NCBI GenBank assembly: GCA_900466875.1 | Contig: UBNQ01000003.1 | Span: forward strand, 88,155-152,154 | From: Hyphomicrobiales bacterium | GTDB taxonomy: Bacteria > Pseudomonadota > Alphaproteobacteria > Rhizobiales > Rhizobiaceae | Length of the DNA: 64,000 nucleotides | Direction of reading: 5' to 3' | In this document: in pieces, positions 8,820 to 18,257 of the stretch | How positions within the stretch are numbered: position 1 is the first letter of the stretch | How the letters are laid out: each line of letters begins with the position of its first letter | Position numbers and translations under genes: made by a program | Notes under the pieces: generated by a model | What the model saw: the letters and a program-made list of their open reading frames with translations, nothing else | The model's database searches: none | What the model was told of the DNA's origin: nothing

Positions 8820-8835
8820 TTTAGAACATTCTAAA
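8820..8835. promoter_or_regulatory. Irr-box-like palindrome upstream of the PAS gene
   Basis: A perfect 16-base palindrome, TTTAGAA-CA-TTCTAAA, ending 36 bases upstream of the PAS gene start. It resembles the iron control element bound by the rhizobial haem-responsive regulator Irr, recalled as paired TTTAGAA/TTCTAAA half-sites. The match is by eye; no other copy was noticed in the window. Confidence 0.5.
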
Positions 8836-8920
8836 GACGTAAATTACAGTTTCTGACCCGTAAACATTTGGTGTCCCGGATTGCCGGGACATCTTGACTA
8901 TCGACTATGCCGAAAACGGG

Positions 8921-8946
8921 AAAAGCCCGGCTTTCACCGGGCTTTT
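8921..8946. terminator. Bidirectional rho-independent terminator after livJ
   Basis: Arms AAAAGCCCGG and CCGGGCTTTT flank a short loop (CTTTCA), giving U-runs on both strands. It sits 26 bases past the stop codon of the minus-strand binding-protein gene. Confidence 0.8.
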
Positions 8947-8972
8947 CTTTCGATTACAGATCTGGCGGCGAC

Positions 8973-10097
8973 TTAGCTGCCCTGCTGGAAGTAGCTGTAC
9001 TTGCCGTCCGGACCCTTTTTCCATTCGTACATGACGTAGCCCGGAAGCTTGGGGTCGCCCTTTTCGTCGAAGGCGATGTCGCCGAGAACGGTCTTGAACG
9101 GACCCTTTTCGTGCAGGATCTTGGCAACGGCCTCGGCGTCGTCCGCGCTTCCGGCAGCCTTGATGCCTTCGGCAATGATCTGGACGGCAGCGTAGGAGTA
9201 GAGCGTGTAGGCTTCCGGGTTGAAGCCGGCGGCCTTGAACTTCTCGACCAGTGCCTTGTTTTCCGGGATCAGCGTCGGGTCGGGGCCGAAGGTGTTGAGC
9301 GTGCCTTCGACGGCGTCGCCTGCGATCGAGGCAAGTTCGTTGGAGACGATACCGTCACCAGACACGAGCGTTGCCTTGAGGCCTGCGTCCTTCGCCTGGC
9401 GGATGATCAGGCCGGCTTCGGTGTGGAGACCACCCCAGTAGATGATCGAAACGCCGGCTTCCTTCATCTTGGAGATGAGAGCGGAAAAATCCTTGTCGCC
9501 GGTGTTGACGCCTTCGCGCACGACTTCCTTCTTGCCGAGGGCGTTGTAAGCCTTCTTGGTCTCTTCTGCGAGGCCCTGGCCGTAAGGCGTCTTGTCGTCG
9601 ATGATGGCAATCTTGGCATCGGCGAACTTTTCGGCAAGATACTTGCCGGCAACGCCGCCCTGCTGGTCGTCACGGCCGCAGGTGCGGAACGTGTTCCACA
9701 GGCCGCGCTCGGTGAAGACCGGGTTGGTCGCAGCAGGCGTGATTTCGAGGATACCGTTTTCGGCATAGACTTCCGAAGCAGGGATCGAGACGCCCGAGTT
9801 GAAGTGACCGACCACGTATTTGACGCCGTCGGCAACGAACTTGTTGGCGACCGATACGCCCTGCTTGGCGTCGGAGACGTCGTCGCCGAGCGCGATCGTC
9901 AGCTTTTCGCCGTTGATGCCGCCGGCAGCATTGATGTCGGCGATAGCCTGTTCGGCACCCTTCTGCAGCTGTGCACCGAAGGCTGCGTTCGGACCGGTCA
10001 GCGGACCACCGACGGCGATGACGATATCAGCCCATGCATTGCCGCTAAAGGCGACCATGGCCGACAGCGCAACCGCGGAAAGAAGAGACTTCTTCAT
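8973..10097 (-). CDS. livJ: Branched-chain amino acid ABC transporter substrate-binding protein
   Basis: A 374-residue periplasmic protein. The start at 10097 gives a typical signal peptide ([17 protein letters not shown], cleaved after GNAWA). The mature part has the Leu/Ile/Val-binding fold ([34 protein letters not shown]). It follows the permease and ATPase genes in the same direction after a gap of about 140 bases, so it may share their transcript or have its own promoter. A strong terminator follows. Binding proteins of this family take branched-chain amino acids and sometimes other amino acids. Confidence 0.92.
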   Translation of the reverse strand: MKKSLLSAVALSAMVAFSGNAWADIVIAVGGPLTGPNAAFGAQLQKGAEQAIADINAAGGINGEKLTIALGDDVSDAKQGVSVANKFVADGVKYVVGHFNSGVSIPASEVYAENGILEITPAATNPVFTERGLWNTFRTCGRDDQQGGVAGKYLAEKFADAKIAIIDDKTPYGQGLAEETKKAYNALGKKEVVREGVNTGDKDFSALISKMKEAGVSIIYWGGLHTEAGLIIRQAKDAGLKATLVSGDGIVSNELASIAGDAVEGTLNTFGPDPTLIPENKALVEKFKAAGFNPEAYTLYSYAAVQIIAEGIKAAGSADDAEAVAKILHEKGPFKTVLGDIAFDEKGDPKLPGYVMYEWKKGPDGKYSYFQQGS

Positions 10098-10222
10098 AGA
10101 ATAACTCCCAGTTATTATGAGGTGAGAGGTTTTTTGGGGTCCGACACAATACCCACCATTATCGTGCCGGAAGCTGTTCCACCTTTTGGTGTATTTTGTC
10201 TTTGCCAAAACCGATCTGAATT

Positions 10223-10235
10223 CAGAACTGTTCTG
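10223..10235. promoter_or_regulatory. Perfect dyad CAGAAC-T-GTTCTG upstream of livJ
   Basis: A 13-base inverted repeat in the 141-base gap between the DUF6867 gene and livJ. It could be an operator for livJ or a weak hairpin ending the upstream transcript. No U-run follows on the minus strand, so an operator is slightly more likely. Function is inferred only from symmetry and position. Confidence 0.25.
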
Positions 10236-10238
10236 GTG

Positions 10239-10592
10239 TCAATCTTTCTTCTTCCATGAGAAAGCTGAGGTTGGCTCGTAGAGCCAGTAGTAGTTCTGGA
10301 CCATCTGCCGGGTGCGCCGGATGCGGAAACCCGCAAGAGCGAAGCCGAACAGGAGAATGAGGTCCAGAATGAAGTAGAAGGCGTTGATGAACGGCCCCTG
10401 GAACAGCGCATAATGCAGGAACTGCATGGCGACCGTGAGCAGGACCGCATAGATCACGACTTCGCGATAGCCGTTCCAGCCCTCGGCCGCAGCCTTGCCG
10501 GAGCGCCAGGCGGTCCAGAAGCCGAGCAGAAGCACGATGCCGCGCAGGAAATAGCGGACCACCGTATCGGTTTCGAAAAACAGGCCCTGCAT
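10239..10592 (-). CDS. DUF6867 family membrane protein of the liv operon
   Basis: A 117-residue protein with three hydrophobic segments (FLRGIVLLLGFWTAW, VVIYAVLLTVAMQFL, AFYFILDLILLFGFALA) and a positively charged C-terminus (FSWKKKD). Families of this type (DUF6867) sit at the end of liv operons in Rhizobiales. The function is unknown; the position suggests an accessory inner-membrane component of branched-chain amino acid uptake. It starts only 39 bases after livF, in the same direction. Confidence 0.75.
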   Translation of the reverse strand: MQGLFFETDTVVRYFLRGIVLLLGFWTAWRSGKAAAEGWNGYREVVIYAVLLTVAMQFLHYALFQGPFINAFYFILDLILLFGFALAGFRIRRTRQMVQNYYWLYEPTSAFSWKKKD

Positions 10593-10593
10593 G

Positions 10594-10635
10594 TCAGTAT
10601 ACCCCGCTGGCCATAAAGATGGTGATCGCGCTCAA
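10594..10635 (-). CDS. Possible 13-codon ORF coupling livF to the DUF6867 gene
   Basis: A TTG codon overlaps the livF stop (TTGA) and opens a 13-codon frame, (M)SAITIFMASGVY, ending one base before the DUF6867 ATG. The GGAGG inside the last codons of livF is correctly spaced for this TTG. The frame may encode a minute hydrophobic peptide or simply couple translation across the junction. It is too short for statistical support. Confidence 0.3.
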   Translation of the reverse strand: MSAITIFMASGVY

Positions 10636-11360
10636 TGCCGGCCTCCTTCGAGATAGGCGGCACGGACTTCCGGATTGGCGAGAAGCTCCTTGCCGGAACC
10701 GCTCATCGTCACGCGGCCGTTGACCATGACATAGGCGCGGTCCGACAGTTTCAGCGCCGCGAATGCGTTCTGCTCCACGAGAAAGACGGTCAGCCCCTCT
10801 TCCTTGTTGAGCGTCTTGATCGCCTCGAAAATGCCCTTGACGATCAGCGGGGCAAGACCGAGCGACGGCTCGTCGAGAAGAAGCAGTTTCGGACGCGACA
10901 TCAGCGCGCGACCGATCGACAGCATCTGCTGCTCGCCGCCCGAAAGCGTGCCGCCGCGCTGGCTCTGCCGCTCCTTCAGGCGCGGGAACATGACGAACAC
11001 CTTCTCGACGTCTTCCTTGAAATATTTCAGGTTGTCGAGATTGGCGCCCATCTGCAGGTTTTCCAGCACCGTCATGCGGGGGAAAATGCGGCGGCCTTCC
11101 GGCGACTGGGCGATGCGCTTGCGCGCGATCAGATGCGTCGGCAGCGTGGTGATATCCTCGCCGTCGAAGATGACCTGGCCGGTCTTTGCCTGCGGTGCCC
11201 CGCAGATGGTCATCATCAGGGTCGACTTGCCGGCGCCGTTGGCGCCGATCAGGCTGACGATCTCGCCCTTCTTGACCTCGACATCGACGCCCGAAAGCGC
11301 GCGGATATTACCGTAGTAGGTTTCGACACCCTGGACTTTCAGGAGGGTTTCACCGGCCAT
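10632..11360 (-). CDS. livF: Branched-chain amino acid ABC transporter ATPase LivF
   Basis: A 242-residue cytoplasmic ATPase. Walker A is GANGAGKST (about residue 38), the ABC signature is LSGGEQQML, and Walker B is KLLLLDEPSLGLAP. The compact length and EGRRIFPRMTVLENL separate LivF from LivG. Its start overlaps the livG stop by one base (TGATG). It forms a heterodimer with LivG to power amino acid import. Confidence 0.93.
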   Translation of the reverse strand: MAGETLLKVQGVETYYGNIRALSGVDVEVKKGEIVSLIGANGAGKSTLMMTICGAPQAKTGQVIFDGEDITTLPTHLIARKRIAQSPEGRRIFPRMTVLENLQMGANLDNLKYFKEDVEKVFVMFPRLKERQSQRGGTLSGGEQQMLSIGRALMSRPKLLLLDEPSLGLAPLIVKGIFEAIKTLNKEEGLTVFLVEQNAFAALKLSDRAYVMVNGRVTMSGSGKELLANPEVRAAYLEGGRH

Positions 11361-12238
11361 CAGACGGTCCCCTCTTCGATAATGCCCTTGTCCAGCTTTT
11401 CCTCGATTTCTTCAACTTCATCATCCTCGACGCCGAGATAGGCTGCGATGACCTTCGGGTCGTTTTTCACATGATCCGGCGTGCCGTCGGAGATCTTCTG
11501 GCCATATTCCAGAACGACAACATGGTCGGAAATCTCCATGACGACCGACATGTCGTGCTCGATCAGGAGCAGTGACGTGCCTTGGTCGCGGATGGCGCGC
11601 AACAGCGTGTTGAGCGTCAGGGATTCCTTCGGGTTTAGACCGGCCGCCGGTTCGTCCAGGCATAGAAGTTCCGGCCCGGTGCACATGGCGCGGGCGATTT
11701 CCAGGCGGCGCTGCGCGCCATAGGAAAGGTCCCCTGCCGGATCGTCGGCGCGATCGACGAGGTCGGCCATTTCCAGCCAGTATTGCGCCTTCTCGATCGC
11801 CGCCTTTGCAGCGTTCTTGTAGGTCGGCAGCCCGAGAAGACCGAGGATCGTGAAGCCCGAAGCCTTCATCAGCACGTTATGCTGCGCGACCAGCAGGTTT
11901 TCCAGAACCGTCAGGCCGGAAAACAGCCGGATGTTCTGGAAGGTACGGGAAACGCCCGCCACCTTGTTGATCTCGAAGTCACGCAGGCGCTCCAGCAGGA
12001 ACTCCTTGCCATTGTCGCGTGACAGCGTGATCATGCCCATGGTCGGCTTGTAGAAGCCGGTGATGCAGTTGAACACCGTGGTCTTGCCGGCACCGTTCGG
12101 GCCGATCAGAGCGGTGATTTCACCGCGCTTGGCTTCGAACGAGAGGTCGTTGATGGCCATCAGGCCGCCGAACTTCATCGACAGGCGTTCGACCTTGAGG
12201 ATAGAGTCTTTTGTCATTGTCGTGGTCCCGGTCGTCAT
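11360..12238 (-). CDS. livG: Branched-chain amino acid ABC transporter ATPase LivG
   Basis: A 292-residue ATPase. Walker A is GPNGAGKTT, the signature region is LSYGAQRRLEIAR and Walker B is LLCLDEPAAGLNP. The GVSRTFQNIRLFSGLTVLEN segment is characteristic of LivG. The start at 12238 overlaps the livM stop (TGATG); an internal ATG seven codons later is also possible. The acidic C-terminal tail (VEDDEVEEIEEKLDKG) is longer than in enteric LivG. Confidence 0.93.
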   Translation of the reverse strand: MTTGTTTMTKDSILKVERLSMKFGGLMAINDLSFEAKRGEITALIGPNGAGKTTVFNCITGFYKPTMGMITLSRDNGKEFLLERLRDFEINKVAGVSRTFQNIRLFSGLTVLENLLVAQHNVLMKASGFTILGLLGLPTYKNAAKAAIEKAQYWLEMADLVDRADDPAGDLSYGAQRRLEIARAMCTGPELLCLDEPAAGLNPKESLTLNTLLRAIRDQGTSLLLIEHDMSVVMEISDHVVVLEYGQKISDGTPDHVKNDPKVIAAYLGVEDDEVEEIEEKLDKGIIEEGTV

Positions 12239-13626
12239 CAGCCGTGGCCTTCCTTGGTGAAGCTGCCGGAGACAGCTTTTCTCTCCTTCAGGAAGGCGGT
12301 TGGCTCACGGGTGCCGACAAAGCCGCGTGGCTTGAACAGCATGACGATGATCATCGCCAGACCGAAGAGCAGCATGCGGTAGAGTTCAGGCGTGAAGTCA
12401 GGCCCGAAGACATGCTTGAGGAACTCCATTTCGCGCAGCAGTTCCGTGCCGCCGACCATGACGACCGCCGCAATGGCAATGCCGGTGAGCGATCCCATGC
12501 CGCCGAGAACGACGATGGCAAGGATGACGGCCGATTCCAGGAAGACGAAGCTTTCCGGAGAGACGAACCCTTGACGGGCGGCGAAGAACGAGCCGGCGAA
12601 ACCACCGAACATTGCGCCGGTGGCGAACGCCGTCAGCTTGGTGGTGACAGTGTTGATTCCGAGCGAACGGCAGGCGATCTCGTCCTCACGCAGCGCTTCC
12701 CAGGCACGGCCGATCGGCATGCGGCGCAGGCGGATGGTGACGTATGCCGTCAGCATGCAGAGCGCCAGGATGATGTAGAACAGGAACATCTTGTAGTACA
12801 CCGACGAGGTCGGCAGGCCCCAGACCTTGGCAAAATTGTTGGGCGCGCCTGCGTCGAAAGACCAGATGCCGAAGAACGTTGCCTTCTCGATGCCGGAGAT
12901 GCCGAACGTGCCGCGGGTGACATCCGTCCAGTTGATCAGCACGAGACGTATGATCTCACCGAAGGCGAGCGTCACGATCGCAAGATAGTCCCCTCGAAGC
13001 CGCAGAACCGGGAAGCCAAGGATGATGCCCCAGAGCCCGGCCAGAATGCCGGCCATCGGCAGAAGCAGCCAGAAGGAGAAGCCGAAATGGGCCGACAGCA
13101 GCGCGTAGGAATAGGCGCCGACCGCATAGAAGGCGACATAACCGAGATCGAGCAGGCCCGCGAGGCCGACGACGATGTTGAGGCCCCAGGCGAGCATCAC
13201 GTAGATGAGGATCTGGATGCCGAAATTGTCGACATATTTCAGCGAGCCCTGGCGGCCGAAGATGAGCATCGCCAGGAACGGATAGCAGAGCAGGAAGACC
13301 AGCGCGATCTTGAGGAAATGCGTGCGGAAGAAGCCCTTCTCGTCCGAGATTTCCAGAACGCCGCTCTTCGCCTTGGCAAGCTTGCGGCTGTCGAGATGCG
13401 GCTTGATGAAACCGACCGTCACGAAGCGGCCGATCGCGGCGACCGCGACGAAGACCGCGAGCAGCCCCCAGCGCGTGCGCCAGACCAGCTGGTTGTTGAT
13501 GTCCTGATAGGTCTCGATGCCGACGAACAGCAGGAACATGCCGAACGCGATCAGGCCGGCGAAAATGCCTTCCTTGACGGCCTTTGCCATCAGGCCGGAC
13601 TGGTTGTTTTCTGTGGTGTAAGCCAT
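12238..13626 (-). CDS. livM: Branched-chain amino acid ABC transporter permease LivM
   Basis: A 462-residue inner-membrane permease. The N-terminus holds two extra helices ([18 protein letters not shown] and [17 protein letters not shown]) before the core of about eight segments. The core shows [19 protein letters not shown] and the EAA-like loop [20 protein letters not shown] that contacts the ATPase. The start is placed at MAYTTENNQ, two bases after the livH stop, since the ten codons upstream lie inside livH. Pairs with LivH. Confidence 0.92.
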   Translation of the reverse strand: MAYTTENNQSGLMAKAVKEGIFAGLIAFGMFLLFVGIETYQDINNQLVWRTRWGLLAVFVAVAAIGRFVTVGFIKPHLDSRKLAKAKSGVLEISDEKGFFRTHFLKIALVFLLCYPFLAMLIFGRQGSLKYVDNFGIQILIYVMLAWGLNIVVGLAGLLDLGYVAFYAVGAYSYALLSAHFGFSFWLLLPMAGILAGLWGIILGFPVLRLRGDYLAIVTLAFGEIIRLVLINWTDVTRGTFGISGIEKATFFGIWSFDAGAPNNFAKVWGLPTSSVYYKMFLFYIILALCMLTAYVTIRLRRMPIGRAWEALREDEIACRSLGINTVTTKLTAFATGAMFGGFAGSFFAARQGFVSPESFVFLESAVILAIVVLGGMGSLTGIAIAAVVMVGGTELLREMEFLKHVFGPDFTPELYRMLLFGLAMIIVMLFKPRGFVGTREPTAFLKERKAVSGSFTKEGHG

Positions 13627-13627
13627 G

Positions 13628-14530
13628 TCAGACCTTCTCCACTTCCGGACGGCCAAGAATGCCGGTCGGCTTGAAGATCAGCACGATCGCAAGGATGGCG
13701 AAAGTCGCGACGTCCTTGTAGGCGATCGAGAAATAGGCCGACCACAGGCTTTCGATCAGACCGATCAGCAGCCCGCCAAGAACGGCGCCCGGCAGCGAGC
13801 CGATACCGCCAAGAACGGCTGCGGTGAACGCCTTGACGCCCGGAATGAAGCCGTCGTTGAACGAGGCCACGCCGTAATACATCAGGTACATCGCACCGGC
13901 GACGGCAGCCAGAGCCGCGCCCATGATGAAGGTGATCGAGATCGTCTTGTCCACATCGACGCCGAGCAGCGCCGCCATCTTGCGGTCCTGTTCGGTCGCT
14001 CTTTGCGCTCGACCGAGCGGCGTCTTGTTGACGATATACCAGAAGGCGAACAGCAGGATCGAGGTGATGACCACGATCAGAATCTGTTTCAGCGAAATAG
14101 TGATCGCGCCGAGGTGATAGGTGTCGGTGACGAGCGGCGGGATCGGCTTGTTGCGTGGTCCCTGCGTCACCTGGATGAAGTTCGACAGAGCGATCGACAT
14201 ACCGATCGCGGTGATCAGCGGCGCAAGGCGGAAAGACCCGCGCAACGGCCGATAGGCGACGCGCTCGATCGTCCAGTTCCACAGGCCCGTCATCAGCATG
14301 CCGACCAGCAGCATCAGCAGCAGCAGCAGCGCGATCGGTATGCCGGCGAAGAAGGACGTCAGGATCAGGAAGATGATGAGAGCAGCAAAGCCGCCGAGCA
14401 TGAAAATATCGCCATGGGCGAAGTTGATCATGCCGATGATACCGTAAACCATCGTATAGCCGATTGCGACGAGGCCATAGATGGATCCGAGAGTCAGCCC
14501 GTTGATGAGCTGCTGGATAAAGTATTCCAT
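13628..14530 (-). CDS. livH: Branched-chain amino acid ABC transporter permease LivH
   Basis: A 300-residue permease that opens the liv operon. The sequence starts [20 protein letters not shown], the usual LivH N-terminus; the 13 codons upstream in frame lack conservation. The coupling loop reads [20 protein letters not shown]. Eight or so membrane segments follow the family pattern. The 269 bases upstream hold the operon promoter and leader, in which I recognise no specific motif. Confidence 0.93.
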   Translation of the reverse strand: MEYFIQQLINGLTLGSIYGLVAIGYTMVYGIIGMINFAHGDIFMLGGFAALIIFLILTSFFAGIPIALLLLLMLLVGMLMTGLWNWTIERVAYRPLRGSFRLAPLITAIGMSIALSNFIQVTQGPRNKPIPPLVTDTYHLGAITISLKQILIVVITSILLFAFWYIVNKTPLGRAQRATEQDRKMAALLGVDVDKTISITFIMGAALAAVAGAMYLMYYGVASFNDGFIPGVKAFTAAVLGGIGSLPGAVLGGLLIGLIESLWSAYFSIAYKDVATFAILAIVLIFKPTGILGRPEVEKV

Positions 14531-14799
14531 ATAATTTCCCCTAATGCGGTCCTTGATCGGCCGCATCATTCTTTCAAAGACCTGATGAGATCTTCAATTT
14601 TTTTGATTCCTATCCGTTTCGTTAAATATGTGAAGTGCAAATTAAAGAGGCAGATCAATTTTCACGAGCTTTTGCCCAGGATGGCGCAAATACACTCACA
14701 AATGCCAGAAATGCGGCATGAAACTCACAGAAAATGAGCGTTTTCCAGCGTGTAAAGACGCCGTTTCCAACCAGTGATTTTCTATAGAGTTTACAACCA

Positions 14800-17226
14800 T
14801 CAAGAGCGCATTCGTGATCCGTTTGCGTCAAACAGCGGCACCGGCTGGAGACGTGCCGGCAGCATCTCGCCAAGGATTTCGATCTGCCATCCGACAGCCA
14901 CCTCGGCGATTTCCTTCGGCACATAGCCCATGGCGACCGATACGCCGGATGTATGGGCGTAACCGCCCGAGGTAACCCAGCCCCTCACCTCGCCGTTCAG
15001 CGAGATCGGTTCGTCGCCGATGACATCGGCATCTTTTGCATCGACGATCAGGGTGATGAGCCGCATCGCGCCGCCTGAAGCCTTTTCGGCGTTCGCCGCC
15101 TGTTTGCCGATGAAATCCGCGGGCTTGCCGTAGGCAATGAACCGGCCGAGACCAGCCTCCAGCGGCCCGTAGAGCGGCCGATATTCCCGTGACCAGCTGC
15201 CGAAGGATTTTTCGACGCGAAGGGCATTGAGTGCTCGCAGGCCGAAGAGCGAGATGCCGAACTCGCGCCCTGCCTCCATGATCGCATCGAACAGGTAGCG
15301 CTGATATTCCGGCTTCATCCAGATCTCGTAACCGAGACCGCCGGTATAGCTGACACGCCCGAGAATGACCGGCGCCATGCCCAGATCGATCTCACGGACC
15401 GCCATGAACGGCATGGCGGAATCCGACAGGTCCAAATGCGTCAGTTTCTGCAGCACCTCACGCGCCTTGGGACCCGCGATGGAAAGCCCCAGCAGCCCGA
15501 GATTGAGCGCGTCGACCTCGACCGAGCCATCTTCCGGCAGATGGCTCTCGAACCAGCGCATGTGATAATCCTCGGCAATGCCGGAGCCGATCAGCAGAAA
15601 CTCCTCGTCGTCGAGTGTCGCAAGCGTGAAGTCGCCGATCAGCTTGCCGGCTTCATTGAGCATCGGCGCCAGCGCCATGCGGCCTTCCGGCGGAATCCTG
15701 CCGGCCAGAATCCCGTCCAGCCAATTGCGCGCGCCCTCTCCCGCGATCAGGTATTTGGCAAAGCCGGATGTTTCCATTATGCCGACGGAGGCACGCACGG
15801 CCTTTGCTTCCCTGCCGACATGGTCGAAATCGGTGGAGCGCCGCCACGAGAAAGCGTCCTCCACACCTTGCGGCGCAAACCACAGCGGCGTCTCCAGCCC
15901 GTAGGATGCTCCGAAGACGGCACCGGCCGATTTCAGCCTGTCATAGATCGGCGTCGTCAGCAGCGGACGTGCGCCCGGTAGCTCCTCGTTGGGATAACGG
16001 ATCGAGAAGCGGCGGGAATAGTTTTCGCGCACCTTGGCATTGGTGTAACCGAGCGTCGCATAGTCGCCGTAACGGCAGACATCCATGGCGAAAACATCAA
16101 AGCCCGGATCGCCGTTGATGATCCACTGCGCCAGCGCCAGCCCGACGCCGCCCCCTTGGGAAAAGCCTGCCATGACCGCACAGGCCGACCAGAAATTCGT
16201 CATGCCGCGCACCGGCCCCACCAGCGGATTTCCGTCCGGCGAGAAGGTGAAGGGCCCGTTGATGATCGTCTTGATGCCGGCATTGTTGAAGGCCGGGAAA
16301 TGCCGGAAGCCGACTTCCAGCTCACCGGAGATGCGCTCTATATCCTCGGCCAGCAACTCGTGGCCGAAGGTCCACGGCGTCTCGATCGGCGACCAAGGAC
16401 GGCAGTCCTTTTCATAGGTGCCCATCAGCATGCCGTTGCGTTCCTGGCGGATATAGATCTCGCCGTCGAAATCGACGCAATGCATCAGCTCGCGGCCGGC
16501 CTTTTTGTTGAACTCGATGACTTCGGGCATGTCCTCGGTGATCAGATACATGTGCTCCATGGCCAGCACCGGCAGCTCCAGCCCGACCATGCGTCCCACC
16601 TCGCGTGCCCATAGTCCCGCAGCGTTTACCACATGCTCAGCGCGGATCTCGCCCTTGTCGGTGACCACCCGCCACATTCCGTCCGGCAGCTGGATCAGTT
16701 CCTCGACCTTGGTGTGGAGATAGATTTCGGCACCGTTCTTCTTCGCCGATTTTGCATAGGCATGGGTGGTGCCGTAAGGATCAAGATGGCCCTCATGCGG
16801 ATCGAACACGGCACCGACGAATTCCTTCGGATCGAGCAGCGGCATCATCGCATGCGCTTCCTCGACCGAGACGAGCCTCGCCTCGCCATTTGCATATTTG
16901 CCCTTGGCCAGCAGTGACTTGAACCAGTCGAACCGCTCGTTGGTTGCCGCCAGCATCAGGCCGGACGTCATATGCAGGCCTATATCCTGGCCGGAATAGG
17001 CCTCGATCTCCTTGTAGAGCTTGACCGTATATTTCTGCAGTTTTGCGACATTCGGATCGCCGTTGATCGTGTGCATTCCGCCCGCCGCATGCCAGGTGGA
17101 GCCGGAGGTGAGTTCGGAGCGCTCGACCAGAACCACGTCGGTCCAGCCGAATTTCGTCAGGTGGTAGAGGATGGAACATCCGACGACACCGCCGCCGATC
17201 ACGACAACCCGGGCATGGCTCTTCAT
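14800..17226 (-). CDS. FAD-dependent GcvT-family oxidoreductase, dimethylglycine/sarcosine dehydrogenase-like
   Basis: An 808-residue two-part enzyme. The N-terminal DAO/FAD domain begins VVVIGGGVVGCSIL and contains GSTWHAAGG, where H46 matches the histidine that binds FAD covalently in dimethylglycine dehydrogenase. From about residue 400 the protein carries a GcvT aminomethyltransferase-like domain (IAGEGARNWLDGIL, GLLGLSIAGPKAREVL, RALNALRVEKSFGSW) that binds tetrahydrofolate. Family members oxidatively demethylate N-methylglycines and pass the one-carbon unit to folate. The sox operon nearby supports dimethylglycine to sarcosine to glycine. Sarcosine itself, or another N-methyl amine, is the main alternative substrate. 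Confidence 0.85.
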   Translation of the reverse strand: MKSHARVVVIGGGVVGCSILYHLTKFGWTDVVLVERSELTSGSTWHAAGGMHTINGDPNVAKLQKYTVKLYKEIEAYSGQDIGLHMTSGLMLAATNERFDWFKSLLAKGKYANGEARLVSVEEAHAMMPLLDPKEFVGAVFDPHEGHLDPYGTTHAYAKSAKKNGAEIYLHTKVEELIQLPDGMWRVVTDKGEIRAEHVVNAAGLWAREVGRMVGLELPVLAMEHMYLITEDMPEVIEFNKKAGRELMHCVDFDGEIYIRQERNGMLMGTYEKDCRPWSPIETPWTFGHELLAEDIERISGELEVGFRHFPAFNNAGIKTIINGPFTFSPDGNPLVGPVRGMTNFWSACAVMAGFSQGGGVGLALAQWIINGDPGFDVFAMDVCRYGDYATLGYTNAKVRENYSRRFSIRYPNEELPGARPLLTTPIYDRLKSAGAVFGASYGLETPLWFAPQGVEDAFSWRRSTDFDHVGREAKAVRASVGIMETSGFAKYLIAGEGARNWLDGILAGRIPPEGRMALAPMLNEAGKLIGDFTLATLDDEEFLLIGSGIAEDYHMRWFESHLPEDGSVEVDALNLGLLGLSIAGPKAREVLQKLTHLDLSDSAMPFMAVREIDLGMAPVILGRVSYTGGLGYEIWMKPEYQRYLFDAIMEAGREFGISLFGLRALNALRVEKSFGSWSREYRPLYGPLEAGLGRFIAYGKPADFIGKQAANAEKASGGAMRLITLIVDAKDADVIGDEPISLNGEVRGWVTSGGYAHTSGVSVAMGYVPKEIAEVAVGWQIEILGEMLPARLQPVPLFDANGSRMRS

Positions 17227-17429
17227 TCAAATTCTCCGGTGAGAAAGACGAAAGATGAAGCGAGCCTAGAGTGTCTGATCGGCAGCCAATAGGCTGTTCT
17301 GCGAAGCGGGATTTGTCGTTTCCGACATAGCGGATGTTCGGTTCGCGCCATTTGGATCAGCGGCTGAAACTTTTTCCGTGGCGATCCCGTATAGGCTTTC
17401 ATGAGCGCCAACAAACAAGGGGCCGCACC

Positions 17430-17696
17430 ATGAAGACCGTACTGAGTTTCGACGAACTGGTTGGCAGCGTTCTGGCGCAGGCGCGCAGTATCACTCCGAG
17501 AGAAACGATCGAGTTCGGCGTGATCCACGGCTTCTGCCGCGATTTCGCCGAGGATCAGGCACCCGGCTATATCGATCTTCTAAGCCGCGTGGAGGGCCTG
17601 CAGGCGCTCGTGCCGGCGCTTGAAAGACGGCCGGACCTCGTCATGCCCGCCACACCGGAAAAAGCCCTTTGGTACTTCGTGCGGGACAGCTACTGA
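17430..17696 (+). CDS. Hypothetical protein, 88 residues
   Basis: A small soluble protein (MKTVLSFDELVGSVLAQ start, ends WYFVRDSY) with no membrane segment or motif I recognise. The ATG at 17430 is preceded by AAGG about 11 bases upstream; the longer open frame upstream looks non-coding. It is divergent from the GcvT-family gene and meets soxG tail to tail with a 3-base gap. Its place inside the N-methylglycine catabolic region may be incidental. Confidence 0.5.
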   Translation: MKTVLSFDELVGSVLAQARSITPRETIEFGVIHGFCRDFAEDQAPGYIDLLSRVEGLQALVPALERRPDLVMPATPEKALWYFVRDSY

Positions 17697-17699
17697 AAT

Positions 17700-18251
17700 T
17701 CAGCTATCCGCAAATGCTGCCGTCAACGCAAACTCGCGGCCCATCTCCATCACCTCCTCGAATACCGAGCCGCAGAAGGAACGCGGAACGGCGATCTCGA
17801 ACGTATCGGCACCGGTGCGGGCCAAATTGACCGCCACATGACAACACAGCATGTTGGCCGAAGTGCCGATTGGAAATGAGTCAGGATGCAGATCCACCGC
17901 TACGCATTTTGCGAGGATCTTACGCACATTCGGCCCGTGAACCCGAAGCAGCGCCCGGCCATCGCTCTGGTCGACGATCGAGGCGCCGGCGATGTCTGCG
18001 AGAAGGTTTTCGATTGCCGCAGCGCCGGCGGACGTGGAGACGACGAGCCATTCGCCTGGCGCGCAGTCCCGGACATCGATGCCCTCGACGGACTTCAGTT
18101 CATTCTCTACGGAAGCATCATGCCCCCGATGGGCCAGAACCGAAAAGATCGCCGGGCGGCGGATGACGGCCAGATGGTTCGGATTGGCCTTGGTCCCGAA
18201 ATCCGAGAGATAATCTTCCAGCACATGCCGGTGAAAGAGCGTGAGCGACAT
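17700..18251 (-). CDS. soxG: Sarcosine oxidase gamma subunit
   Basis: A 183-residue GcvT-like subunit of heterotetrameric sarcosine oxidase. It carries the family features HLAVIRRPAIFSVLAHRG, PGEWLVVS and RALLRVHGPNVRKILAK, and ends near a FEIAVPRSFCGSVFEEVMEMG motif. It lies six bases after soxA, the last gene of soxBDAG. The gamma subunit stabilises the complex and has no cofactor of its own. Confidence 0.92.
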   Translation of the reverse strand: MSLTLFHRHVLEDYLSDFGTKANPNHLAVIRRPAIFSVLAHRGHDASVENELKSVEGIDVRDCAPGEWLVVSTSAGAAAIENLLADIAGASIVDQSDGRALLRVHGPNVRKILAKCVAVDLHPDSFPIGTSANMLCCHVAVNLARTGADTFEIAVPRSFCGSVFEEVMEMGREFALTAAFADS

Positions 18252-18257
18252 CGTGGC

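Noticed and set aside
12211..13674. A 487-residue plus-strand frame antisense to livM
   Set aside because: Its composition (D/E/R/Q-rich, no fold) is the shadow of a high-GC membrane gene with strong codon bias. The same applies to long frames opposite the sox, hybrid kinase and purA genes.
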